This document shows, one piece after another, positions 9,866-23,400 of a DNA stretch of 64,000 nt (position 1 is the first letter of the stretch; each line of letters begins with the position of its first letter). The stretch is from Isochrysis galbana (taxonomy: Eukaryota; Haptophyta; Isochrysidales; Isochrysidaceae): contig CM030940.1 of NCBI GenBank assembly GCA_018136815.1, positions 3,908,833 through 3,972,832 on the forward strand, given 5' to 3'. The notes beneath the pieces are model-generated. The model did not search any database. It saw nothing but the letters and a program-made list of their open reading frames with translations, and was not told the origin of the DNA. Position numbers and translations under genes: made by a program.

Positions 9866-10967
9866 ACCGCCGCTCACCTTCACCTCTCACCTCCTCACCT
9901 CCATCGTGAGTGTGGGTGACCGGGCTACTGAGCACTGAGAGTGGTAAGCGCGTTCCTGAACGTTGGCCTCTAAAGTAGTCTGTAGTCTGTAGTCTGCATG
10001 GAGACGAGAGCACGCTGCTGGTGCGGTGACAAGAAAACAGGAGAGAGTGTCTTCTGGCTTCTGGTCTTCTTGCTGCTTGCTTCTTGCGCTGGCGCTCTCC
10101 GCCTAGACTCCTTAAAAAGAGTAGAAGCGCAGTACAAGTGCATCTTCGCGGCGGAGGATTCAGTGGGTCTCACATTCGCGGGATCAACCGCTCGGCGGGC
10201 GCTCGAGCCGCCCCCCCCCCGCCCCCGCGCGATTCGCACGCGGGGGGGGGGGAGGGGAGGAGAGGACTGCGCGGGAGGGGGAGAGGGGGGGGGGGGGGGG
10301 AGGGGGGCGCGGGGGCAGAGCGTGACGCACGTGCGCCCTTCTTCCCCCCCGCGCGTGGGGCAAGGGCGAGGGCGCTCGCTTTGGTCGCCCCGCCGCTTGC
10401 GCGGGCGCTTGGCTCCTAGGACCTATGAAAGTCTAAGGTTGCAGCCTGCCCGCCCTGTTCCGCCTTCCGCCCCACGTTGGCGGGGGGCCCGCCCTCTTGC
10501 ACCTTCCCTCGTCACGCCTACTTCCTCTCGCCACGCCCTCGGTTCCCCATCTACCGTCGATGGCGTTTCTTACGTATCAAGCGCTCCATCTCACGTTAAA
10601 CAGCGTGCACTGGGTGCGCATTCGTGCGCGCCGCCCTTTCATTTTAGACGCCATCGTCTCTCTCGTACTCTCTCACTTTCATTCTCTATCACCGAAGCCC
10701 CGCTTCCCCATCCCCGCTTCCCCCGCGCCCCCGGCCTCCAGCTAGCTACTCTCTCTCTCTCCCTCCTGCGCCTCGACACGGGGCGCCCTCGACGGAGGGA
10801 TGAGATATTTGGGAAACCACCCCCGAACAGAGGGAAGACCACCCGCTGCCCTAGCAGCACGCGGAGAGGAGGAGAGAGAGAAGGGCGGAGCCCGGCGCCG
10901 TGGGGCGACAGCCCCGGAGGGTTTCTTGCTGCGGGGCAGGGGGGGGTTGGGGTCGGGCAGGCCGGCG
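9866..10967. other. Upstream region of the giant gene
   Basis: It contains long C and G runs, including a C-rich arm at 10210-10228 facing a G-rich arm at 10239-10257 that could pair, and further G-runs to 10310. The 407-codon plus frame starting at 9998 spans these runs and looks compositional, although it opens with a hydrophobic stretch. Probably promoter and 5' leader of the gene downstream. Confidence 0.5.
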
Positions 10968-11236
10968 ATGGTGCCGAGCCGATGGCTCGTACTTCTTTCA
11001 CTGGTTCGTCTTCACCCGCTCGCCGTCGCCCAGACACGCTATGTTGCGAGCCGGGACTTAGAGAGCGAACCACGGCCACTGCGGTTGCAGGTGTTGACGC
11101 CCTGGCGCCTCGCGGCAGAGCCGGCGCGCAAGGCGCCCCCGCCGGTGCAGGCGCGCGGGGCTCGGGAAGCTACGACGCTCCCCCAGCCTCCCGCGCGCAC
11201 CGGCGCCTTGGCATCACTTAGACAGACGCTCGCCAG
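10968..11236 (+). CDS. Candidate signal-peptide exon of the giant receptor gene
   Basis: ATG at 10968 begins MVPSRWLVLLSLVRLHPLAVAQ, a typical secretory signal (basic start, hydrophobic core, small residues before Q). The frame stays open to a GTATGC donor after position 11236. The long exon downstream has no signal of its own near its first codons, yet its architecture demands secretion, so this is a natural first exon. A small exon between the acceptor at about 11430 and the donor at 11462 may lie in between. I could not find a junction set that keeps frame all the way into the long exon, so the linkage is inference. Confidence 0.45.
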
Positions 11237-11481
11237 GTATGCAGCCTGAGGAAGAAAGTGTGGCGGTGGCGTCGGCATCGGCAGAGCGTGGCATGATCGG
11301 TGTGCTGCACTCGAGGGGTATGCTATTTTGCGCAACGCTCTTGTCTCGCCTAATGTCGCCCGGTGTTGGTGCGCAGGATAAGTAGGGATGCTATTCCGCG
11401 CAACACTACTGCTGGCAGTGCTGAGACGCAGGACCGAAGCTCCACCTTGGGCCACTGGCAGGTGAGCTGCACACGTGCTTT

Positions 11482-14400
11482 TTGCTTGTCCGTCGTTCTG
11501 GAGCCATGTGTTCTCACACAGCCCGTCCTACTTCTTTGACGACACCACTCATGAAACTTGGACAGGCACCGTCTCCGAATGCCGGCATGAATGGTGGTAA
11601 TCAAAAGAGCGTTGCAGCTGATCCCCTGCTGGCGAGTGCTGCACATGGGCTGGGCGATCTGAGCCTGTATGAGACAAGCTCAGTGAGCGGTGACGACAGC
11701 ACTCCTGCGGAGGAGGCAGCGGCGCTCGAGCTGTTGGAGGCTGTGCCCACCGGCGGAGGACTTACGGCTGGGCTTAAGGCTGGCTTGCCTTCGATGGATG
11801 CGGCGGCGGTGGAGGCGACTGTGATGGAGTCGAGCCTCGACTGGACCGACGGCTCAAGTATAGACGAGGCGCCACAATGGATCCCCGCGCGTGCTGCAGC
11901 TGCTGCGGGGGCTCGTCCGGCTCGGGCGTTCGACGCGGCCTTCGACGCTGACTTCACGACGAGCGGGGAGGAGGAGAGTGAAGAGGAGCTCGAGGCCGCC
12001 CTCCGCTTGGTTCTTCAGGAAGAGGAGTTCGAACGCCAGTTCGGCTTGCCCGTCGTGCCGTCCAGCCGCAAGCGGCAAAGCTCGCCAATGACCACGCGCC
12101 GCCAAGGCCCTGCCTTTGATGCGGCTTTCGATGCCGACTTTACGACCAGTGGCGAGGAAGAGAGCGAGGAAGAACTTGAGGCGGCGCTTCGCCTTGTCCT
12201 GCAGGAGGAGGAGTTCGAACAGCAGTTCGGACTCCCTATTGAACCAAGGCGGCGGCGATTCCGGCCCACCCCTCGTGCGGAGCTCTTCATGCCACCGAGA
12301 CCGACGCTGGTACCGGATCCCCTCAACCTAGAAGTCCTCGCGACGCCCGCCATTGTGAAGGCCGGCTACCCGGATGTCCTAGCACGGGAAATGTCCGGAC
12401 TGACTGACGTGGGCCCAGCACTTCAAGGCCTGTTGCTTCTAGAGGAAGAGATGCTCGCCACCTCACCCTTGGCGACGACAGGTGGCAGCAGTACTGTGGG
12501 GCGGCTCGATGCTGAATTGTTGGGCCTGACGGAGGAGCTCCTCCAGTCGCCGCGACGTGGACAGTCCGTTCCGCTTGGTCGAGATCGCTGGCACTCGCCC
12601 GAGGAGGGTTTTCGAGATGGCGTCGTGTCAGTTGGCCTGACAAGCCAAGCCGTGCCATTGGCTGGCACAATAGGGACACCACCTTCAGCTAGCATTGACC
12701 CCTCCGCTTTGCCTGCTGCGGTTGTAGAGGCGGCGGAGCGTCAGTCGCGCACATTCCTAGGATTGCCGGCATCACCTCCGCAAACTGGCTCGTTTGCTTC
12801 AGCCGGACCTCGCTGGGGCGTGATTTCCATGTCTGAGCTCCCTGCGGCGGGGGGTTTTGGCCAGGGCGGCTCGGTTGGTCCGGTGGTTGGCTCCGTCCCT
12901 GCGCCTGCCGCCACAGCTACTCGCCTTCCCTCCGCCGTCGCCATCAGAGAAGAGTCGACAGCTCCCGTCGGAGACGGCGGGCACGCCGGCGAGTTCGAGG
13001 CCATGAACGCCATCAAAGAGCTCCCGGCGAATGGCTCTCAGCGGGCATTTGCTGGCAAGGGCAACTCGTTTGTGCTCGGCGGAGTGGCGCTAGAATGGAT
13101 CCCTACGGCGATTGATGGGGCTTTGGACGAGGAGCTCGAGCTATTGGCCACTGCTTGGGATCTCGGAAGCGAGTTCTCGCCACACGGCTCGGATTGGCGG
13201 CGCGATGTCCCAGACGCCGGACTTGAGGCGGATCTCGAAACTCTAGTCGAAGAGCTCAATGCGCAGACCGCGGGCAGGGGTAACGAGAAGCTCGATTTGG
13301 AAGGTGGAAGCCTCAACTCAAGCATCCTTGAGACGCTCATGGGTGAGCAGGGCGAGGATGCTTCTGACATCATAGCCAAGCTCATGGGCGCAGCCCGCGC
13401 GGGTGTCGCCTCCATGGCCACGCCCGCTGGCTGGCCACGCGATGTCCATGTCCGCGATGCAGACTTGGGCGTGATATCCAGTGCTCTTGGGCTCGGCGGC
13501 TTCGGCGCGGGGGACTACCACCGTCATTTCGGTGGCGCTGGCGTGCTCTCCGTTGGCACAAGCATTGTATCCATGGCTCAATTCGGCGGTGGCGGTGGCC
13601 TGCTCGGTTTCGGCACGTCGGAGGACGAACTCGTCGCTGGCTTGCCAGACGTTGTGCCCCCGGCAGCAAGCGGCGAAGAGGATGCCACAGCGGCCCTGCC
13701 TCGCATTGACCTTTTTGAGGATGACTTGCCCGATGTGCTCCCTCGCATCGCCACATACGAGGAGGAGCTACCCATAGTCAGATCTCCGATGCCGACCGTG
13801 GACGGAGGTTTTGTCCTCCCCAACTTGGCGCCGTTTGGCCGGGGCGACGGCTTCATGTCGTTTGCTATGAGTTTCGCGTCTGGGTTGTCGTTTGCTGCTG
13901 GGAACATTAATATCATGTTCGGAGACAAGAAATTGGTGGAGGCGGCACGGAATCTCGATTACGGGCTTGACACCATGCCGGCCGGGCTGTTCTCGCGCGA
14001 TGCCCTCGACTTCTTTCGTTTGGACGGCGTTGCGTCACTGGGCGCAAGCTTTGTCTCAGGGCTCTCGTTCACCGAGTTTGGTCCGGCGACTTTGGAGCCA
14101 AGGGTGACCACCCTTGAGGCACTCGAAGCTACTTTGCCATCATCGCGCGCCAGTCCTATCGGCATGCCCGGTGAGGTGCGGAACGCGGACTTCGCTTTCG
14201 CCGAGTTACAGGGGCTATCGATGGCCTCTTTCACATCGGCCGTCTCTCTGGGTGGCCTCGATGGGATGCTGACTTTGGGCCATGTGTTCCCCACCCCGGC
14301 GCTCGGCCGCTTGGCCTTGGATCCGCTACGGGAGTTCGCCGACCTCCGTACAGATTTCGATTTCGCAGCAGGGGGCGTGGGAGTGTCGATGGCATCCTTT

Positions 14401-17400
14401 TCCTCGGCGATGTCCATCGCCGCCGATCTGGACATTAGTCGACTGAAGGAGGTCAAGCTGGACGAGTTCGGGCTGGACATTCCCGTCACGCTGCCGTTAA
14501 CCGTGGGCGAAGACCTGTGGGGTGGGGCTGAGGTTGACCACTTGCGCGACTTTGGAGATCTCAATCGGATTGACCGTGTGGTCAATTTTGGCTTCGGCGG
14601 CAGGGCCGGCATATCCATGGCATCTTTCTCGTCAGCATTGTCACTGGCGGGTGGTGTCGCCCTGATCGACAATAGACTCCAGGATGTCCTCGCGTGGGAT
14701 CCATTGCTAGACGTGGACTTGTCCGAGACCGTGGCTGCTCGAGGCTTCGGCATCGACGATTTGAAGGATGTCGGCGATTTGGGACAAATTGATCACCTGA
14801 TTGATCAAGAACTCGCTCGTGACGCCGGCGTGTCGATGACGTCGTTCACTTCTGCGCTCTCATTTGGGGGCGGGATGGTACCTATTGACGACCGTCTTGC
14901 CGACATCCTCACATGGGACCCCCTTTTGGAGGCCGAGTTACCATCGGCGCAAGGCGGCCTTGGCTTCGGCGGGCTCAAGCGCATCGGCAATTTGGTTGAG
15001 GAGCTTAGGGACTTTGGTGACGTGGGACAGGTTGATCACTTGATCGACTATGATCTGGGCCGCGGCCAAGCCATTTCCATGACCTCCTTCACCTCAGCCC
15101 TTTCCTTCGGTGGCGGTGGCGGCATAGCTGAGTTCGATGATCGCCTCGCCGACATACTCACGTGGGATCCACTCGTGGACGCAGACTTCCCGGCTGTTGC
15201 GCCTGCAGATGTCGACATCCTCAGAGATTTCAGTGATCTCGAGCATCTTGATCGCTTGATCGACTATGATCTGGGCCGCGGCGGCGCCGTTTCCATGACC
15301 TCCTTCACCTCAACCCTCTCCTTTGGCGGTGGCGGCATAGCTGCATTCGATGATCGGCTAGCCGACGTTCTTACGTGGGATCCACTCGTATACACAGACC
15401 TTCCGGCTGTTGCGCCTAGAACTATCGATATGCTGAGAGATTTCGGTGATGTCGGGCAAATGGATCACCTGATCGACTACGATCTGGGCCGCGGAGCCGC
15501 GGTTTCTATGACTTCCTTCACATCGGGCCTTTCCTTCGGCGGTGGTGGCATGCCCGTATTGGACGATCGCCTCGCCGATGTTCTAACATGGGACCCACTG
15601 GTGGGTGCAACGCTTCCCGCCGCTGCCTATGGAGAGGTCGACATGCTCAAAGATTTCGGCGATCTCGAGCAGATGGAACACGTCATTGACTTCGACGTAC
15701 GGTATCCCGCTGTATCCATGGCGTCCTTTTCGTCAGCACTATCTCTCGGCGGATTGGGCGATGGGCTGGAGCGCGATATCTCATGGGACCATCTTATTGA
15801 CTTCGAGTTGCCCGCCGCCGTTGACGGCCTCGACTTCGCCGATCTCGATGATTCCGGCGATCTTGGCCAAATGGGTCTTTTAATTCACCACGGACTTGGA
15901 ACGCAGGTTGCATCTATGGCGAGCATGACATCAGGCATTTCCCTTGGAGGTTTTGGCGACTTTGGCCCCCTGCCGGTGAACTTTGACGGGCTGCCACACG
16001 GGCTGCTCACGCTCGCAGATGATATGCAATTCCTCCGTGAATTCGGCGATGTTGGCCCGGGACTCCCGAACCTTGGCGGCGTGGCCTCGCTCGGCGCGAG
16101 CTTCGCCTCGGGGCTCTCCTTCGGACCGCTTACTCCCATTGGGCTGCGCGACCCGCGCACGAGGATGGCAGCTGCGATTGGGCTGCCAGCTTTGGAACCG
16201 GACGGCGTTGGCGTTCTAACAGATCTTGACCAAATCACCCGAGGCTTCGATGGCCTTTTCACGCGGGGCTTTGAGGGCCTCCTTGCCACGTCGATGGCCT
16301 CGTTCTCTTCAGGCATCTCACTAGCCCGAGGAGACCGGTGGCGCAAAGACTTGGTTCTTGGCACTGCAGCGTTTGAAGCGATGGACAGGACGCTTCCCAC
16401 ACTTGATGCCATTGACGTCCTTGGAATCCGTCCTAAGGCGGACTCCAACATCGTCGATGTCACGCTCCTAGAAGGCTCCGCATTGGACGAGGCAACACTC
16501 CTCCATGAACTAGGCTTCGTGGGCGACGCAGGTGTGCCCATGGTAAGCTTCGTCTTCGACGATGATGCGCAGATTACAGGGACGGCGATCGTAAGTCGGC
16601 AGCCTAGAGCCCGAGTACGAGAGCTCATTCGTGATCTTAGCGGCGAACTCGACGCCCTCGATGCGCTCGGCATCGCACCCCTCAAGAACAGCGGCAAGCG
16701 TGAGCATATCGGTGGTTTCCAGTCTCTCCAGCCAAAGACGTCGCATGATGAGCTGCTCACGGAGCTTTTCGAACTCGGCGGCGACATAGACAGTGAGCAT
16801 CCCTGGCTCAGCGGTGATGACGCGATGTCTTATAACCCGCTGCCAGCCGTCAACCTTCCTGCACATGGACGCAACATGCTCGTCCCGTTGGCAGACGGAT
16901 CTAGGCCGCATAATGGCGGTCAGCCGTATGTCAGCCAGCCCGGACTGGGTATCGTCCCCCCAAGCACAAGCGGAGTCTTCGCGATGTCCTTCCCGACGCT
17001 TACATCTTTTGGCGACTTCTCGGTGTCTCTACCGTACCCGGTCGGCACGTCACCCGGGTCATCGATGACTGCCCCGCTGCCACCGTTGCCACCTTTTATG
17101 GCCCCAGGCTTTGGGTCGGGCTTCATTTCCATCGCAGAGCGGCTGTCCACTGTTTTCACCGACGACGTGTCGATGCTCATTGCGCCGACACTTTCTCTAG
17201 GCATTTCGATGGAGGCTGTGCCAGTGCTGTCGGGCGGAGTATTCCCGCCGGAATTCCCGCCTTCGCCATCATCTCCGCCGGCTGCACCTCCCTTGCCCCT
17301 CTTGTGCTCTGACGGTTGTTTGTACGCCCAGGACTTCGTCTGCGACGACGGCGGTGCCAACTCGCAGTTTGCCGACTGCGAGTATGGCGACGATTGTTCT

Positions 17401-20400
17401 GATTGCGGCCCTCGCCCTTTTGTATTACCACCCGCCCCTCCTCTCTTGCCCTCGCCGCCACCATTGCCTCCCTTTTTGCCGACCATTTCGCCGCCATCAA
17501 GTTCATCGCCTGCACCCCAGCCATCGTTTCCGCCCCCACCACCGCCATCGGCCGATCCGCTGCCGCCCCCGCCAACCCCGGGCTTCATGTCTCCAAGCCT
17601 TGGTACTCCGCCATCGCCCTTTCCCCCCATGCCGCCCGAGCCCGTCGTGCAGCCGCCCTCGCCCCCACCGCGGCCATTGTTAGCTCCTGGGACGCCCGGC
17701 TGTGTCTCCCCAACAGCTATCAACTACGAGTCGTCGGCGACGATCGACGACGGTTCTTGCGAGTATCTGCCGGGTGGATGCACGAACTCCTCGGCCGCCA
17801 ACTTCAACCCTGCAGCCATCGTAGACGACGGGTCCTGTATACCGCATATCGTCGGTTGCGCGATGTCGACTGCCGCGAACTATAAACCGAACGCCACCAA
17901 AGATGATGGCTCATGTACCTTCATTGTCAGCGGTTGCACCGACAGCACCGCGCTCAACTACTATGACGCAGCCACCGTAGACGATGGCTCGTGCATCGCT
18001 CGGCGCGAGGGTTGCATGACGCCCCTCGCCAACAACTACGACGCGAGCGCCACCGTGGACGATGGCAGCTGCGTTTACACATTTGCTGGGTGCACCGACC
18101 CTACTGCTCTCAACTATCGTTCTGATGCCACCTTGGAGGACGGCTCGTGCATTCCTAACATCCCGGGGTGTGTAGTGCCGTCGGCCACGAACTACAACCC
18201 GGCGGCGACGATCTATAACGCCAGCTGTGTGTTCAATGTCGCTGGATGCACGAACTCCTCGGCGCTTAACTATAATCCGCTGGCGACGATCGATGATGCT
18301 AACGTCGAAGACTCGTGCATTTTTGCCATTCCAGGGTGCACCATCTCGATTGCAACTAACTATGACCCGTCTGCGAGCGTCTTAGATGGCAGCTGCATAT
18401 TCAATGTGCTGGGCTGCACTGATCCGACAGCTGCGAACTACTATTCGGCGGCAACCCTGGAAAATCCCAATCGCCCTTGCATCTATCCTGTCTCGGGGTG
18501 CATGTCACCTACCGCTTTGAACTACAACAGCTTGGCCACCTTTCACATGCCCGGCTCTTGCGAATATGCGTTCGTGGGCTGCACCGACCCACTGGCCATT
18601 AACTTTGTCGAAGACGCCAACGTGGACGACGGCAGTTGTATTCCGCGTGTGTCAGGCTGCAACGATCCTGCGGCGGACAACTACAATGCGGGGGCCAACT
18701 CGTTTTTGTCGGGCGCGTGCTTGTACTCCGTAAACGGCTGTACGGACTCGACAGCGCTCAACTACAACGTTCTAGCTACTGTGGATGACGGCAGTTGTGT
18801 CACGCGCCTTCCGGGCTGCACTGCCCCCTCTGCCTCAAATTATGACTCCTCAGCAAACGTGTATGATGGTTCATGCGCGTTTGACACATTAGGTTGTACG
18901 AACTCAGTCGCGCTCAATTTTGCGAGCACAGCTACTGTCGACGACAGTTCTTGCGTGCTACCCGCATCGGGGTGCATGCTCCCCTCGGCGACCAATTACG
19001 ATCCTAGCGCAACCATCGATGACGGCAGCTGCGTCTTACCTCCAGTTGGAGGCTGTACGGACAGCGCCGCCATCAACTGGCGACCATCGGCGACCACGGA
19101 TGACGGTTCGTGCAATTACATCGGCTGCACTCAGACGGCGGCATCGAACTACGACGCCACTGCGCAAATCGATGACGGTAGCTGCATATTCCCATTGTAT
19201 GGGTGCACCGATTCGGTGGCGGTGAACTTCTTACTTCTGGCCGACGCCGACGACGGTTCGTGCCTATATCTTGGTTGCACGCAATCAGGTGCACCAAACT
19301 ACGATCCTACGGCGAATTCCGACGATGGAAGTTGTGAGCCAATCGTGTTGGGCTGTATGGACGTGGCGGCGGCCAACTACGCCTCGTTCGCGACGGTTCC
19401 CACCCCGAGCGCTTGCCGGTACGCTGGCTGCACCGATTCTACCGCGAAGAACTTCAACCCGTCGGCGACATTCAACGACGGGTCGTGCGTTGCGTATTTG
19501 CGGGGCTGCACTAACTCGTCTGCAATTAATTACAATGCCCTCGCCGAGATCGACGATGGCAGCTGCATCCTCACGTCGACGGGGTGCACGGACTCCGAAG
19601 CGGTGAATTTCGAGCCCGACGCCGAACTTGACGACGGCTCGTGCCTCATCGTGGGATGCACTGATCCGGTAGCACTCAACTACGACCCCAGTGCAACTTT
19701 CGACGATGGGTGCAGCTATCAATACGCTGGCGGCTCCATCCTGAATCTCGGCTATCTCATGAATTGCACGGTATTTTTGGACTCGAATGGGAACTTGGTG
19801 CCCGATGGAGCAGAGGTGACGCGCTCCTCTGATCGCAATGGATTCTTCAGGATACCATACCGGGGAGATGCACCGATTCGAACACAGGGTGCCTCGCTAG
19901 CGCAGTATGCCGTGTGCGTTGACTCCCTGACCGGCTCCCCGGTACGTGTGTCGCTCACATCGAGCGTCGAGGCAACGATGGTGTCATCGCTCACGTCTGT
20001 CGCCTCGCAGCTTGTGAGAAGCCTCGGGCAGTCTGAGGAGAAGGCCTCAATGCTCACGTGCTCCAACCTCATCCCATGTGTTCCGTGCGGGGATTCGACG
20101 CAAGAGTGTGACACCGAAACCGGATGCGCAAAAGTCTGTGAGTACAAGCGAACACCGCTTTCTGTGTTTACTTTCGACCCGCTTGACGAGGTCCTGGGGG
20201 GCAAGCTTCCGGACAAGGCGTGGTTCGCTTGGCTTGCAGCCCAGATGAACGGTGTTTCCGCTGTTGGCTGCGCACGTCAGGCCCTAGTCTGTAGCTCTCG
20301 CGAGCTCTGTGGATCCGCATGCGATACACTTTGTGGGCTCGACGTGCCTGACCGCCCCGCCGTTGCAGTCGACGACGCCGCCTTCCGTGCCCTGGCCGAG

Positions 20401-23400
20401 ATGGTGTTAAGCGGGCCAGTGGATTTGAGCGACGTGGACACGGTCCTGAACTTGTTCGACGTGCTGGGTACTGCTCTTGACACATCTCCACTAACCGGTA
20501 GCTTGCAGATAGCTCAAGAGTGCGCCGCCTCTCACCTGGCAGTCTACGAGCAGCTCGTCGTGGGCTCGGCGAACCGCCGGCGCGCCCAGGAGTTGGCCTC
20601 GCCTTTCACCGGTCTCGCTTCGCTTGCGGCAATCGCAGCGGATCCCAATAGCTTTAGAACGCTCAGCCCCCAGGCCGTCCGACGCGACGTTGTTGAGATG
20701 CTTCGTCGGATGTGCGACTCGTCTTCCACTACCGGGAGGTGCCAGCACCCGCGTCTTGGTTGCACGCGATCGGACGCCGGAAACTTTGACCCGCTGGCAG
20801 TGCTGGACGATGGGTCTTGCGACGATTGCGGGTGCCGCGATGTCGCGGCCACCAACTTCAATCCGATGGCTACGTGCGATGCTCCTGGTATCTGCAAATA
20901 TGAGATTCGCGGTTGCACGATCCCATCGGCGCTCAACTTCGATCCCTCTGCGACCCGCTTAGACGGCTCCTGCCGCTTTGCCACTCAAAGCACCAACCTT
21001 CGTTTGCTTCAAGAGCAGGAGCCAGGACCTCTCAAGGGCTGCACGCATTCTTCGGCCATTAATTATAGCCCGCTTGCGACTTTTGATGACAACAGTTGCG
21101 TTGCCGCCATCCCTGGGTGCACCGACCCGACTGCGACAGACTTCGACCCATCGGCTAACCTCTTCACAAGATGCACTTATGCTATTGAAGGGTGCCTGGA
21201 CTCGTCGTCCCTCAACTTTCTTGAGCAGGCAACTGCTCCATGCAACTCCTGCTGCATACCTCGTATACCGGGTTGTACTGTCCTCGGCTCCCATCCCTAT
21301 CTTTCGACGAATTACAATGCCTCCGCGACAGTGCTCGATGGCTCGTGCGAGTTCACGATAGTAGGCTGCACGGAGCCCTCCGCTCTCAACTATGTGCCCG
21401 AGGCGGAGTCCGACGACGGCTCGTGCGTCGCTTCAGTCCCAGGATGCATCGACTCACACGCCTCAAACTACCTTCCAGATGCGACCGTGTACGACGGCAG
21501 CTGCACATACGACTTTACCGGCTGCATGGACTCTGCTGCCGCGAACTACGATGCCTTTGCGACCCTGGACGACGACTCGTGCTTCCGACCGGGATGCCCA
21601 TACATTTCCGCCTTAAATTATGATCCTGGAGCGACAGTGCACGATGGCTCTTGCGTGTGGCCCGTTGCTGGTTGTTCTGACTCCAACGCTGCCAACTACG
21701 TCGAAGGCGCAACCGCCGGCGTCGTCACCTGCGAATATCCTGGGTGCATGCTATCGGAAGCCGCTTATTACGATCCCTCAGCTACTTTTCCAGACACTTG
21801 CGAGCTGTCAAATTTTGCGGGCTGTACTTCGTCCACTGCTGCCAATTATGCGCCCGAGGCGGTGGCCGATGACGGGTCGTGCAGAATTCCGGGCTGCACC
21901 GACTCCAACAACGCGGCCTACGACCCGACAGCCACCTTCCAAGACGATGCATCTTGTCAGTATGTCAGTAACTCAGCCGGGTGCACCCTTAGCAGTGCAG
22001 ACAACTACCGACCCGCCATCGCCGTTTCGGACAACTCCGTGTGCATCTTCTTCGGATGCACGGACTCGAGCTCCGTCTTGTACTCGGCGATTGCCAATCT
22101 CGATGATGGCACGTGCGAGTTCGTCCGAGAGGGTTGTGTGGACTCGGCCGCCGCGAACTATGACGTTGCGGCTCACGTTGACGACGGAAGCTGTATAATA
22201 CCAGGATGCACTGACACTAGGGCAACGAACTACGATGCTAGTGCGAATTCGGAAGATGGGACATGCATCTTCCCATCTAGTGGTTGCACTAATACGAGAG
22301 CCGCAAACTACCAGTCTGGAGCCGAGGTCGACGACGGCACCTGTGTCATCATTGGTTGCACCGACTCGACTAGTTATGAGTTCGACTCTGACGCAGACGT
22401 GGAGAGCGGAGAGTGCTCTTGGTCGATCGTTGGTTGCATGCTGAGCACCGCTGAGAACTACTCTCCATCTGCAACCACCGGCGGTCCTGAGTTGTGTGCT
22501 ATCAGTGGCTGCAGCTACGAGGTTGCTCTGAACTACGACTCCGCTGCCGGCGTCTATGAGGAGGGCTCCTGCGTTTGGCCCTTCACGGGTTGCACGGACA
22601 GCGAGGCGCTGAACTTCCTCGCCTCTGCGAACATTGACGATGGAACATGTTATCTACAAGGTTGCACCGACTCGCAAGCTAGCAATTTCGATCCGGAAGC
22701 CACCGCTGACAATGGCGAGTGTCTTGTCCACCGCGGCTGCACATCACTTCTCGCGGACAATTTCGACTCAGCTGCGCAGGTTGATGACGGCTCATGCATT
22801 TTCATTGGCTGCACCGATCCTGTCGCTGCCAACTACGACACGCTTGCCACCATAGATAGCGGGAAGTGCACCTATGGCGCTCGGAGCCCCCCACCGCCAA
22901 CACCAACGCTGCCACCCCTTTTGCCACCGTCTAGCCTCCCCGCTGACAGGCCTCCGCCTCCTCTACCGCTTCGATCATCGCCACCTTCTTTGTCTCCCTC
23001 CGTCCCCTCGCCGGGCACGAACGCACAAATCGACCCGCTCACGTACTCGAATGGTCGACCACTCGAGACAATTAAGCTCGACATCGCAAGAAGACTAGGT
23101 GACTGGCTGGACGATTTTGCGGGACTCGGATCTGCGCTGGCCGGCCTTGACGATGTCAATGGCGATAAAGTCCCTGATGTAATCGTTGGAGCACAGCTGC
23201 ACCAACTCGGTGCCGGCGGCGCCATTGTGGCGCTCTTGCGGTCTGACGGGGGTGTGAACAGATTTCATACCATTGGACGGGACGGCGCTGACACGAACAT
23301 CGATCTTCGCGACAACGATAGCTTCGGGGCATCTCTTGCGCGCATCGGAGACTTGGATGGAGACGGCATCAGTGAGATCGCAGTGGGGGCGCCCGGGGAC

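Noticed and set aside
9998-11221. A 407-codon plus-strand frame starting with a hydrophobic stretch
   Set aside because: It crosses C/G homopolymers and is dominated by Gly, Arg and Pro. The signal-like start is followed by no protein-like sequence, and a better signal exon lies in another frame at 10968.
16920-17723. A long Gly-rich minus-strand frame inside the giant gene
   Set aside because: Shadow of the Pro-rich linkers and FG-type sequence on the coding strand.
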